DNA of 64,000 nt, taken from assembly GCA_029864565.1 (NCBI GenBank), contig JAOTTD010000003.1, forward strand, positions 39,593-103,592. The letters run 5' to 3'. The DNA is from Thermoplasmata archaeon. GTDB lineage: Archaea; Thermoplasmatota; Thermoplasmata; UBA10834. Positions within the stretch are counted from its first letter, which is position 1, and each line of letters starts with the position of its first letter. The translations under genes were made by a program, and so were the position numbers. This document shows positions 24,354 to 32,711 of this stretch, piece by piece. A model generated the notes under the pieces. That model saw only the letters and a list, made by a program, of their open reading frames with translations, was not told the DNA's origin and searched no databases.

Positions 24354-27300
24354 TCAAGACTCAGCATGGTATCCGTCGCCAATTCCCTCTAAGCAATTCT
24401 GTCGCTTTCTGCGCCTTCTCATGGCAACGAAGAATATCGCCAGTACAAACAGCATTGGGACAACCGCGTCACCGAATTCAGGGATGCTGTCGAAAATAAC
24501 CTCGATGTCCTCCTCGGTGGTGTTCTGGGTCCATTGCCAGCACACGTGGGACTCCCCGGATACGCTGTATATTGAAGTCAGATGATTCTTCGTGTATACG
24601 TCGGGGTTGCTGATTGCCAGATCGCTCCAGGATCCACTTGACTTCTTCTTGCCCATAACCGTCTGGCCTACGCCGCTGTTCGTCGTCCGTATCCAGAACG
24701 CATACAGGTCGCCCGTAGACGTTTCGAGCGAGATGGTAGGGTACCTGTTGCCGACACTTGAAGACATCGATTCGTTGAGATCCACCGCAGTCGCCCAGGA
24801 AGTCGAATCTGTGTTGTTGTAGGTATACCAGATGTGCGAAAGCAGCACAGCTCCGCTGGCGGTGTCGTCTCCGTAGACCACGTGGACAACGCCGTCGCCG
24901 TCTGCGACGACCGAAGGCGCAGCATACAATGTGTTATCTCGATTGCCGTCTTTAGGCGCAAAAATCTCGGTTCCGGTTCCAGGCCAAGTACCAGTGTACT
25001 TCTTGCTGTACACATACCCGTCGTACATGAATATGGCCCAAACGTCGCTCCCAGATCCAGCAGGAACGATCGATCCCCTGATCTCAACAACGTTGACTCC
25101 AGCCGAAGGCAGCATTTCACCCGAATACACCCATTCGGTTATGTCGTTCGTTGAGTTGCTCCTGAATGCAGTAAACTTGTACTTGTCCGGTGAGCTTTGT
25201 GACATATTGGTGCCCACAACCCAGAGGTATCCGTTCTCGTCTCTGCATATATAGGCATTCTTGCCACCAAGGTCGACTATGGAAACGCTCAAGGTGGAGT
25301 AGCTAGCAGCCCATGTGATTGTGTGCGATGCGGGGTTCACCGCCCCTTTCTGTAAGTACACATCCGAGGATGGGCTAGATACGTCCCCGACAGCGTATAC
25401 GACTTTGTTGTCTTCATCGTACCATATCGACACTTCTCTCACGCCTGACGCGGAGAACACGGCGCCTCTGCTCGTCCACGTCTCCCCGTCGTCTGAGCTG
25501 TACTTGCAGACGGTGTCTGAACCGTCGAAGTAGAAGCTCCAGTAGTTCGTCCCGTCATAGAAGATCTTCCTCTGATAGGACATCGATGTGGCGATGTCAG
25601 AAGTCGCGGATGAGTCGACTACCCATCGCTTGGTGCCGTACGTCACATTGGTCGCCAAATCCCCGCAACACCTCCAATCGCTGGTCTCGATTACGAAATC
25701 CATGGAGTCGGGATTTCCTATGCTGGAAGTGATGACTCCAATCTCCATCCTGCTCGAATCCTTCGCAACCTGTATTGGAATGTCCAGCTCGTTCCATGCT
25801 CCAGACAAATACGCATAGGCGATTTTCGACCGTATCTCTCCGCAAGCACCTCCAACCTCGACCATGTAATCCGCCCCTACGGTCAGGGTCCCGATGGTCA
25901 CTGCTTTCCCTGTGATGGAAGAGCGATCACTGTCGATGAATATCCTGGCAAAATCCTCTGCAGTCTTCCTGGTTGCGACAGGAGTTCCGCCGCCAGTGCC
26001 TGTGAAAACTCCACACTCCTTGGGGATGTAAACGCCCGAACATATCTCTCCAAAGACGCTGATGTAGAAATATGAGTTGTCGTCGGAGCTCTGCGCGCCC
26101 ACATCTTCAATGTTTACATTCGGATTCGCGACGGGCAATTCGTCAGAATCCGCCACGGTGATGTTCACCCAGTCTGCGAAAGCGCCGTCTATCAAGATGC
26201 CATCCGGAGGTGATATGCAGTATGCTCTTGCTCCTTCTCCCGTGACTAATACCCTCGAGAATGAAGACGATACCCCAGAAGACTCCACCGTCGCCGAGAC
26301 GAACTGGCCGCGAAGCGTGTCGAATGAATCTACGACAATGTCAATCGTATGCATCTGGTTGGGTTCCAGACTGAAGGGGGTAATAGATTCGCCAAGATTG
26401 ACGCCAATGAGTTCAGGCTCGATGCTCTCTACGCTGCCGCGTTCCCCTTGACATGTAAATCGCAACTGGATGAATTCCTCTTGCCTGCTCGAAGGAATAA
26501 TGCCGGTCTCAACAACTTCCGGAACAGGGTTCTGTTCGACTGCGAGGAGGCCCCCTCTAAGTACGACCGGATAGCTCATGCACTGGATTCCATCTTGGTT
26601 CTGCGAAACTAGAATGACCCTACTGTTGTCGTCAAGTTGCGCGGAGAGTTGCGCCATCGCTTCGATTCCATGCCCTGAGAGGCCGCTTATGGCCGATCCA
26701 GTCTGCCGCCAGAGACTCCAATCCAACTGGTCCCGAGCCGAGGTGAATGTATATACAGGCGATGCCACAACCGATTCATTAAATCCAAGGATATCCAGCA
26801 TGAAATCTGCCCCGATGCTTCCTACGAGATAGCCTGTGTTGTCTTGGTCGTCCGCATCCACAAAGAACACGAGTCGTTGGGCGGAGGTGCTCGCCATCAA
26901 CAGTCCCTCGACTCGTGCATACACATGCAGCTGTGAATCGTACGTCGCCGCCGCCCATTCGATGACATTCGCCTCGGGAGAGGCAGACGCCGTTATCATA
27001 GTGAATTTGGCGATGTCGCCCCATTCGCTGAAATCCCCGTCCACTTCGTACGGGCTACCCTCACGCGATAGTGAGACATAGATAGACGCGGAAATTACGA
27101 TCGCGACCGCCATCAGGACAGCTATCCCTTTGCGGCCGAGTGGAATGCGAATGTTGTCCGCAAAACTCCCTCTTGAAAATCCCGTGCCATTAATCATCTC
27201 TCGCCCGTTTGTTGCGCCAAGCCCGTTTGTGAGGTTCACTCCGTTGATGCGGCTCTTGCCATTGATTATGCCAACGCCGTTCACCGCGCTTGTCCCGTTT

Positions 27301-28211
27301 GACAAACCCCTGTGGCCTACTGGCCGCCTAGCTGGCGAAGAAGTCGAAATTTCAACGGATCTTGCCCTGTCCTCAGACGCTAGACTTTCCGGCGAAATGA
27401 GGGGCTCAGCGGCTCTATCTGGATGAGTATCTCCTACAGGAAGCGGATAACCGAGCTCCTCTCCCTCATCGAACTCCGCGCCACAGTAAGGACACTTGTC
27501 AGCATCAAGACCCACTTCTTTGTAGCATGCCGGACAATAGATAGGCTCGGCATTCTCATCCTCCGCTATAGCCTCTCCCTCATCGAACTCCGCGCCACAG
27601 TAAGGACACTTGTCAGCATCAAGACCCACTTCTTTGTAGCATGCCGGACAATAGACAGGCTCGGCATTCTCATCCTCCGCTATCGCCTCGTATGGAAGGA
27701 ACTCTGCGCCACAATGCGGACAAGTAGTATCGTCTAGTCCGACAACCGAGTCGCATAGGGGACACACGGCTCCCTCGTTCTCGGCCTCCAGTTCGGTTAT
27801 TTCGGGCTGCGGAGTTCTCTCCTCGGCAGATCTCTCAGGCTCCGTCTCGGCCCGTGGCGGAGAGAACCCACAGCTGTTACATGTCGCTCTTGGGCTTTTC
27901 AAAATGGAATGACATTTCTGGCAAACCAAATCAGCAGCGTTAGCATTCGCTATCTCATCAAGTTCATCGATGATCTTGTCAACAGCCTTGTCCCAGAGGC
28001 GCTCTTCCGTCTGGCTGTAGAGTTCGGAGTAGACGATTTGACACGAAGGGCACGATGCTGCTGTTGGCGACACGAGGGTACCGCAGAAGGGGCACTCTAG
28101 TTTGACGTCTTTCCCAAAGGCGGTTCCGCATCGAGGGCATACTCTTTCAAGTCCTGAGACTCTCAGGCTACAATTGGGACATGCGAAGATTTTGAATTGA
28201 GCCGTTGGCAT
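24354..28211 (-). CDS. giant surface protein: zinc ribbons, Asn-Gly repeat linker, exported beta-domains, IPEF C-terminal anchor
   Basis: A 1285-residue membrane protein. Residues 1 to about 270 contain six double-CxxC zinc ribbons (CPNC/CPRC through CPAC/CPYC), presumably cytosolic. Then comes a linker with about eight Asn-Gly pairs (about 300-350), a transmembrane helix (about 360-382) and a large exported part with two VDGDFSEW/IDGAFADW-type domains (CBM9/DOMON-like) and a propeller-like region with an SSDDGETW Asp-box motif. The C-terminus is IPEFGDAVVPMLFVLAIFF then RRRRKRQ, resembling archaeal PEF-type sorting tails. Two ribbon units are near-identical DNA repeats. Its function is unknown; a surface sensor or adhesin is an inference. 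Confidence 0.82.
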   Translation of the reverse strand: MPTAQFKIFACPNCSLRVSGLERVCPRCGTAFGKDVKLECPFCGTLVSPTAASCPSCQIVYSELYSQTEERLWDKAVDKIIDELDEIANANAADLVCQKCHSILKSPRATCNSCGFSPPRAETEPERSAEERTPQPEITELEAENEGAVCPLCDSVVGLDDTTCPHCGAEFLPYEAIAEDENAEPVYCPACYKEVGLDADKCPYCGAEFDEGEAIAEDENAEPIYCPACYKEVGLDADKCPYCGAEFDEGEELGYPLPVGDTHPDRAAEPLISPESLASEDRARSVEISTSSPARRPVGHRGLSNGTSAVNGVGIINGKSRINGVNLTNGLGATNGREMINGTGFSRGSFADNIRIPLGRKGIAVLMAVAIVISASIYVSLSREGSPYEVDGDFSEWGDIAKFTMITASASPEANVIEWAAATYDSQLHVYARVEGLLMASTSAQRLVFFVDADDQDNTGYLVGSIGADFMLDILGFNESVVASPVYTFTSARDQLDWSLWRQTGSAISGLSGHGIEAMAQLSAQLDDNSRVILVSQNQDGIQCMSYPVVLRGGLLAVEQNPVPEVVETGIIPSSRQEEFIQLRFTCQGERGSVESIEPELIGVNLGESITPFSLEPNQMHTIDIVVDSFDTLRGQFVSATVESSGVSSSFSRVLVTGEGARAYCISPPDGILIDGAFADWVNITVADSDELPVANPNVNIEDVGAQSSDDNSYFYISVFGEICSGVYIPKECGVFTGTGGGTPVATRKTAEDFARIFIDSDRSSITGKAVTIGTLTVGADYMVEVGGACGEIRSKIAYAYLSGAWNELDIPIQVAKDSSRMEIGVITSSIGNPDSMDFVIETSDWRCCGDLATNVTYGTKRWVVDSSATSDIATSMSYQRKIFYDGTNYWSFYFDGSDTVCKYSSDDGETWTSRGAVFSASGVREVSIWYDEDNKVVYAVGDVSSPSSDVYLQKGAVNPASHTITWAASYSTLSVSIVDLGGKNAYICRDENGYLWVVGTNMSQSSPDKYKFTAFRSNSTNDITEWVYSGEMLPSAGVNVVEIRGSIVPAGSGSDVWAIFMYDGYVYSKKYTGTWPGTGTEIFAPKDGNRDNTLYAAPSVVADGDGVVHVVYGDDTASGAVLLSHIWYTYNNTDSTSWATAVDLNESMSSSVGNRYPTISLETSTGDLYAFWIRTTNSGVGQTVMGKKKSSGSWSDLAISNPDVYTKNHLTSIYSVSGESHVCWQWTQNTTEEDIEVIFDSIPEFGDAVVPMLFVLAIFFVAMRRRRKRQNCLEGIGDGYHAES
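27461..27688 (-). repeat. tandem 114-bp repeat encoding zinc-ribbon units
   Basis: Two nearly identical 114-base units (starting at 27461 and 27575), each coding for 38 residues with CPACYKEVGLDADKCPYCG. A third, more diverged unit follows at about 27689-27760. Near-identity at DNA level implies recent in-frame duplication or gene conversion. Confidence 0.85.
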
Positions 28212-28281
28212 GGTTTGGTGTTCCCTTCAGCAGTCGAACTCATGCCCTGTGGTTCTTAGCGCGTGTCAGTGCATCCCTAGC

Positions 28282-28297
28282 AGTAACGACTGTTACT
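28282..28297. promoter_or_regulatory. inverted repeat AGTAAC-GACT-GTTACT
   Basis: A perfect 6-bp inverted repeat with 4-base spacer, 70-85 bases upstream of the giant surface-protein ATG and downstream of an AT-rich promoter-like stretch (about 28315-28335). Operator role is inferred from position. Confidence 0.35.
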
Positions 28298-28523
28298 TGT
28301 AGGAGGATGGAAGTTTATGCTAATAAGATTACTGCACGGTCAATCCAGTGCTTGTAGACGATAGGGACAAGCGCCTCGCGCTAATAATTCGCACGATAAA
28401 AACGTTTGCAGGTGAGCGAAGACTGTGGAGTCGTCCGTCTTAGATGCCTGATTGACTGGCTTCAGTTCGCCCCGCCTTCCGGCGAGAACAAAGGATATTA
28501 TATGTCTCTCCAATCTCAGCCAC

Positions 28524-28600
28524 GGGCTCGTGGGGTAGTCTGGATATCCTTTTGGCCTTCGGAGCCGACGACGTGGGTTCAAATCCCACCGGGCCCGCCA
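28524..28600 (+). tRNA. tRNA-Arg (anticodon TCG), CCA encoded
   Basis: Acceptor GGGCTCG/CGGGCCC, anticodon stem TTGGC/GCCGA around CTTCGGA (anticodon TCG), T-arm GTGGG-TTCAAAT-CCCAC, discriminator G followed by an encoded CCA. A TATA-like GGATATTATATG lies about 25 bases upstream (28494-28505). It marks the left edge of the accessory region. Confidence 0.93.
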
Positions 28601-28998
28601 CTATCCATAGCCAGTAATCACGTTTCGGTTTTCAATCAGGGGGGTTTTTGCACTCGGGCATGTTGCGGACTCCCCAATGGCACATAGTATTTCGGCCCTT
28701 GCGGAGTCCGCATCTTTTCGGCAATAGTACTTCTCAGTGGTTCGCCTGAGCCTCCTGTCTGAGGTGCCTCATACGCTTCGAGTCGATCGGCTCATTAGGA
28801 TGACGTGCTGAGCAGAGAAGAGTTTTCGCACAGTTCATCCCTTGGCCAGCTAGCATCTTGTCCCTCGCTCTCAAGTACTGGATTACGACCGGTCTGGCAG
28901 GAGCTGGCCCATGACCCTATTTGACGATTGTCCCCGTTTGTGGCCCTTCTTGATTATCAGTGCTGGTAATTTCCTGCAAGAACCGTCCAAGAGAGCTT
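28601..28998. other. intergenic region with a long hairpin
   Basis: About 400 bases between tRNA-Arg and the FkbM gene with no convincing open frame. Its one clear structure is a perfect 10-bp stem (TGCGGACTCC 28664-28673, GGAGTCCGCA 28703-28712) around a 29-base loop, followed by a short T-run. It could be a terminator, a small RNA or a recombination scar. Confidence 0.5.
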
Positions 28999-29979
28999 AT
29001 GGCGGGACGTTACGATTCCGAGATGATGATCGACGGTCTGAAGCGGGCGGTAAGCGGGCTGATTCCCGCCTCCATCAAAAACCATCTCAGAGAAACGATT
29101 GTGAAAGCTCTCGATTTCGATCTTGTCTCTTCTTGGCTCAATCAGGCCACTCGATCAAACAGCTCATACAGCCTCATCTTCGAGAACGGAGAGACCTGGC
29201 TCGTAATGAAAAACGGCATGAAGATGAAGTACACCAGCGCTCTCAACAGCGTGAGCTCAATCGTGATGAAGTATGGATCGTTCGAGGAAGTTGAACTCCG
29301 ACTCTGTTTGTCGAATCTTACGAACGATTCGGTGTTCTTTGATGTGGGGGCTAATGTTGGATTCTATAGTATTGCCGTGGCCATGCAGTTTCCCTCTGCT
29401 AGGGTTCATGCGTTTGAGCCCGTCGTGTCGACTGCATCTGCCTTTAGGCAGAACCTCGCAAAGAACGAACTCGACGATAGAATTGTTGTACTGAATGAAC
29501 TGGCTCTCAGCGACGCCGATGGAGAGGCGTATATGACCAGTGATTTCCACAGCTCGAATTACATCACGACCTCCGAATCGAAGTACAACAAAACCCTGAT
29601 TAGGTGCACAACCATCGACAGGTACGTGAGGGACAATAGCGTAGATAGTCTGAATCTCATCAAGATCGATGTTGAGGGACACGAGCTGAAAGTAGCCAAG
29701 GGGGCCGAGGAAACACTCATGGGGTTCAGGCCGAAGGTTCTCGTCGAACTGAATAAGAGGGAATTCGAATTCTATGACCGGAGAGTTACCGATGACGCCG
29801 AGTTCATCGACTTCATGAGCGAACTTGGTTACAGGTACTGTGTGATAGATGACAATGATAGGGTCGTCAGCATGAATGATATCGACAGCGCGAAGTTGGA
29901 GAGGCCATGGCATAACTACCTGTTCCATCATGCTGATGCTGTTATAGCCAACGCCGATCATCAAGATTATTTCGGGTGA
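28999..29979 (+). CDS. FkbM-family SAM-dependent methyltransferase
   Basis: A 326-residue protein whose C-terminal two-thirds is an FkbM methyltransferase: SAM motif FFDVGANVGFYSIAVA, then HAFEP, then IKIDVEGHELKVAKGA. Such enzymes usually methylate sugars or lipids/polyketides by O-methylation. The N-terminal 90 residues are helical and unassigned. ATG 28999 is preferred over a Met 13 codons upstream. It stands alone after tRNA-Arg in AT-richer DNA, consistent with an accessory gene. Confidence 0.87.
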   Translation: MAGRYDSEMMIDGLKRAVSGLIPASIKNHLRETIVKALDFDLVSSWLNQATRSNSSYSLIFENGETWLVMKNGMKMKYTSALNSVSSIVMKYGSFEEVELRLCLSNLTNDSVFFDVGANVGFYSIAVAMQFPSARVHAFEPVVSTASAFRQNLAKNELDDRIVVLNELALSDADGEAYMTSDFHSSNYITTSESKYNKTLIRCTTIDRYVRDNSVDSLNLIKIDVEGHELKVAKGAEETLMGFRPKVLVELNKREFEFYDRRVTDDAEFIDFMSELGYRYCVIDDNDRVVSMNDIDSAKLERPWHNYLFHHADAVIANADHQDYFG

Positions 29980-30110
29980 GAAGTAGACCATTGATGTATT
30001 GCCCTTGTTCTTGACCTACATGACTTACCTCCTGAACACATCGGCGTGATAGAGAATGCGTCGGCCAACTCACCGATGTCGTGAGCTGCCCAGGCGGCCA
30101 CATAATCGCT

Positions 30111-30139
30111 CGTAAGAAAAGGCCATAGGGGCGGAGTGG
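30111..30139 (+). repeat. interspersed short repeat, copy A
   Basis: Carries the core AAGGCCATAGGGGCGG preceded by CGTAAGAAA. It lies just upstream of the TATA-like element of the next small ORF. Confidence 0.8.
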
Positions 30140-30164
30140 TATTAACGATTAGAGGCGATGGTGC

Positions 30165-30395
30165 TTGGACATTGATTCGGTAGAGAAGGAAATCACTGAC
30201 TCGATTCGAGAGATACTGCTCTCGAAAGGTGTTTATGAATCTGGTATTAAGATTAAAGCCAAAACGAAGACGACAACAGCGAAAATGCCTGTGAGAGCGC
30301 AGGGAGTCAAGAACGGCAAAGAAATCGTGGAATGGCCGAAGGCCGCTTTTGCGATGGTCAAGATGAAGCTGTCAGTCGAATTTGCGGCTCCCTAA
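30165..30395 (+). CDS. small basic hypothetical protein
   Basis: A 76-residue protein starting with TTG 30165, the first in-frame start after a stop, and 22 bases after GGTATTAACG (30138-30147), so possibly leaderless. It has an amphipathic N-terminal helix (IDSVEKEITDSIREILL), then a Lys/Thr-rich middle. No family recognised. A hairpin overlaps its stop codon, and repeat copies flank it on both sides. Confidence 0.5.
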   Translation: MDIDSVEKEITDSIREILLSKGVYESGIKIKAKTKTTTAKMPVRAQGVKNGKEIVEWPKAAFAMVKMKLSVEFAAP

Positions 30396-30409
30396 GGCGA
30401 TTGAGCCTT
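30394..30409 (+). terminator. short hairpin after small ORF
   Basis: AAGGC-GATTGA-GCCTT followed by a few T residues, beginning at the TAA stop. A possible 3' end signal. Confidence 0.35.
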
Positions 30410-30410
30410 T

Positions 30411-30440
30411 CGCAGAGAAGAGGCCATAGAGGCGGAATGG
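30411..30440 (+). repeat. interspersed short repeat, copy B
   Basis: Diverged copy with GAGAAGAGGCCATAGAGG followed by CGGAATGG, same orientation as the others. Confidence 0.7.
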
Positions 30441-30508
30441 GATTAGGATCTCCCTCACTAAGTGAAGGTGGAAAGCTTCAAGCCAAGAGACTTCAATGAT
30501 CGCCGACT

Positions 30509-30955
30509 GTGCCAGCGACAACTCTGACTGAATCACAGCAATCCTCGAAGGATGAAGCCACCCATACCTATGCCGTATCCGTGATTCTTGTGACGCTCAT
30601 TCTTGGAATCATGATGACTACAGCAGGGATTGCTCTGATGGTCTCTGACATAGGACTGGCCCTCTTCACTCTCGGAACGGTATTCCTAGCGTTCTCATTT
30701 GCAGGCAGTCGACAATTGAGCGGCTTCGTGTATCTACCTGGGGAATCGACGGTGATAGCATTGTACATTGCACTGGAGTTCTTGGTTGGTGCGGCTCTGG
30801 GGTTCGTGGGGATCAGCAATGCAGTTTTCGATTCCGAAGCTTTTGAATGGAGTCTTGCTGCGATTGCCATGTTTGGGTTGTTGCTCGTTGCCGACTCTTT
30901 ACTCCTCTATCGCAGAGGATTCAAGCAAGATTTGAGAAAAGAGAAAGGGGTTTAG
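30509..30955 (+). CDS. four-helix integral membrane protein, hypothetical
   Basis: A 148-residue protein from GTG 30509 with four predicted transmembrane helices (about 22-46, 48-66, 80-102, 112-130) and a basic C-terminal tail (RRGFKQDLRKEKGV). No family recognised. Repeat copies B and C flank it; the ORF nearly fills the interval. Confidence 0.55.
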   Translation: MPATTLTESQQSSKDEATHTYAVSVILVTLILGIMMTTAGIALMVSDIGLALFTLGTVFLAFSFAGSRQLSGFVYLPGESTVIALYIALEFLVGAALGFVGISNAVFDSEAFEWSLAAIAMFGLLLVADSLLLYRRGFKQDLRKEKGV

Positions 30956-30970
30956 CTCCAGTCAATCCCC

Positions 30971-31000
30971 CGTGAGAAAAGGCCATAGGGGCGGAATGGA
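30971..31000 (+). repeat. interspersed short repeat, copy C
   Basis: Consensus-like copy, CGTGAGAAAAGGCC then ATAGGGGCGGAATGG. The 25 bases before it (AGCTCC...CCCC) are also similar to those before copy F, so homology extends further left for these two. Confidence 0.8.
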
Positions 31001-31009
31001 AACGGTGAA

Positions 31010-31213
31010 TCATTGTAGCCAGGTTAGAATCCAGGCTGCTAATATCGCAGAGAAGATTATCAGCGCAATTGCGTAATAGACCCATTCAGAGATTCTCATC
31101 AGCTTGGATTCCTTCCGTATCTTCCGGCGTGGTTTGATCAGCAATAGGAGAAGAATCAGAAGCACTGCAGTTCCTATCACAAGTGCGATTCCACAGACCT
31201 CCCCTGAGTCCAA
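31010..31213 (-). CDS. small two-helix membrane protein, hypothetical
   Basis: A 67-residue protein with two transmembrane helices (VIGTAVLLILLLLLI and YYAIALIIFSAILAAWILTW) linked by a basic loop. It starts with TTG and is the only ORF in this group on the minus strand. No family recognised. Confidence 0.4.
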   Translation of the reverse strand: MDSGEVCGIALVIGTAVLLILLLLLIKPRRKIRKESKLMRISEWVYYAIALIIFSAILAAWILTWLQ

Positions 31214-31267
31214 GGATCAAACCAACCTATGAATTCGATATGCGCTTTCAGGATTCATAGTCTCTTC

Positions 31268-31292
31268 TTGAGAAAAGGCCATAGGGGCGGAA
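31268..31292 (+). repeat. interspersed short repeat, copy D
   Basis: TTGAGAAAAGGCC followed by ATAGGGGCGGAA, 30 bases before the zinc-ribbon membrane protein start. Confidence 0.8.
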
Positions 31293-31323
31293 GACGGTAC
31301 GGAAAACGGTCGAGGAGAATGGC

Positions 31324-31626
31324 ATGAAGTGTACGAAGTGCAAAGATGATTATCCACAAGGGGGAAGATTCTGCCCGAACTGCGGATTTGAACCGATGAA
31401 CAAACGGAATAGGAATCTCTTCTTGGCGATAGTGCTGGTGAATTCCCTTTTAACGGCAACATTTTTCCTCAATGGAGTAGCGAGTTGGCTCGACATCATC
31501 CTCGGAGGACTGTGGCTGATCGCCGTGGCAGGTTTCGGCGTTTACCACTATATATGGTTCCGGTGGACGAGACCCGTTGACTCGGAAACAACGCTCTCTT
31601 CTGAGGGCGAATCATCGCAGCTGTGA
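31324..31626 (+). CDS. zinc-ribbon membrane protein
   Basis: A 100-residue protein with an N-terminal zinc ribbon (CTKCKDDYPQGGRFCPNCGF) and two transmembrane helices (about 28-46 and 53-74), then a polar tail. It belongs to the loose group of zinc-ribbon/TM proteins common in this genome. RBS-like CGAGGAGAA precedes the ATG. Confidence 0.7.
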   Translation: MKCTKCKDDYPQGGRFCPNCGFEPMNKRNRNLFLAIVLVNSLLTATFFLNGVASWLDIILGGLWLIAVAGFGVYHYIWFRWTRPVDSETTLSSEGESSQL

Positions 31627-31663
31627 GAGCAGCCATCGGAAATGAAGAGGGAAGGGGTTTGGT

Positions 31664-31687
31664 GAGGGGCAATTAACCCCTCCTTTT
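31664..31687 (+). terminator. hairpin with T-run
   Basis: GAGGGG-CAATTAA-CCCCTC followed by CTTTT, 38 bases after the zinc-ribbon ORF stop; a good terminator candidate. Confidence 0.5.
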
Positions 31688-31704
31688 CGTTGCCCTTCCC
31701 GAGA

Positions 31705-31783
31705 TGCCTTTCTGGGAGGTTGATGTACCTTTTCGAGCCGAGCCAGTCATTTTGGTGGGTTCAAATCCCCTTCGGTCCACCTA
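31705..31783 (+). pseudogene. tRNA-like remnant
   Basis: Contains a recognisable T-arm (GGTGGGTTCAAATCCCCTT) and 3' end (CGGTCCACC), with D-arm-like sequence 5' of it, but no matching 5' acceptor strand and a mismatched T-stem. It shares the 15 bases GTGGGTTCAAATCCC with tRNA-Arg(TCG) 3.2 kb to the left. It may be a degraded tRNA or an integration scar. Confidence 0.4.
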
Positions 31784-31871
31784 GACTTTCGGCAGAGCAT
31801 TCTTCTGAACTTGTCTGTCCCAAGCGGTTCGTCCCCGGTTGGAGTTCGATAAGACTGCTTGGGCGCAGGAT

Positions 31872-32711
31872 TCAAACATCCCTCTTCTGGAACCACCAAT
31901 GGGCGAGCATGAGCGGTACCGCGGTCCATAGCAATTGCGCAAAGGCCAACGAGTATAGGTTGATCCACTGCGGCACAACGAACTCGAATCCCATTAACTC
32001 TGTCTGACCGAATGCCAACATCGCAGCCGTCTGGGTCCCATCTTGAGGGCTAAGGAACACTTCGACGTAGAACCAATCCGGAACAGAAGATGAGTCGCCT
32101 GAGATGAAGTCGTTCAAGTTTCCGCCCGTTGACATATACAGCCCCATCATTACCATCCCGATGATCATTCCCCAGAAGAAGACCACAACCCCCGCGCCTA
32201 ATGAGGTCACACGTCTCTTCAGCAACGCGGAGAAACTCATGATCAGGCTCAGATAGAGCAGACCAAGGAGCATGGTCAACAGTATGAAGGCTACAAAGCC
32301 ACCCCATTGGGCATGGCCAGTTGTTCCTGCGATGATCATGCCAGAGATTCCGAAGCCGATAAGGATCGAGGAACATATCACCGACCCTAGTCCCAGGAAT
32401 TTGCCGAGCAGGACCTCGATACGTCTCACAGGACAGGCGAGGACGACCGAGAGCGCCCCGCTCTCAGCCTCCCCCGATATGGTCGCGTAGCCGAGCATTA
32501 TCGCTATGATGGGAACGAGCATGCTAGAGATGGTCATGAGCACGCCTACGGTCAGGTCCATCTCGCCAACGCTTCCCCCACCAGCCATAAAAGCCGAGGC
32601 GATCGTCAGTATCAGAAAGATCGCAATCAGCGCAACGATCCACCTACTCCTAACGTTGTCGGCGAACTCCTTCTTCGCAATGATGTAGACCGACCTGGGG
32701 TTTAGTGACAT
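31872..32711 (-). CDS. ABC-2 type permease (NosY-like)
   Basis: A 279-residue membrane protein with about six helices and the N-terminal IIAKKEFADNVRSRW motif typical of NosY/ABC-2 permeases. It starts one base after the ATPase stop, so the two form an exporter. It sits within the accessory region between repeat copies D and E. Substrate unknown. Confidence 0.87.
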   Translation of the reverse strand: MSLNPRSVYIIAKKEFADNVRSRWIVALIAIFLILTIASAFMAGGGSVGEMDLTVGVLMTISSMLVPIIAIMLGYATISGEAESGALSVVLACPVRRIEVLLGKFLGLGSVICSSILIGFGISGMIIAGTTGHAQWGGFVAFILLTMLLGLLYLSLIMSFSALLKRRVTSLGAGVVVFFWGMIIGMVMMGLYMSTGGNLNDFISGDSSSVPDWFYVEVFLSPQDGTQTAAMLAFGQTELMGFEFVVPQWINLYSLAFAQLLWTAVPLMLAHWWFQKRDV

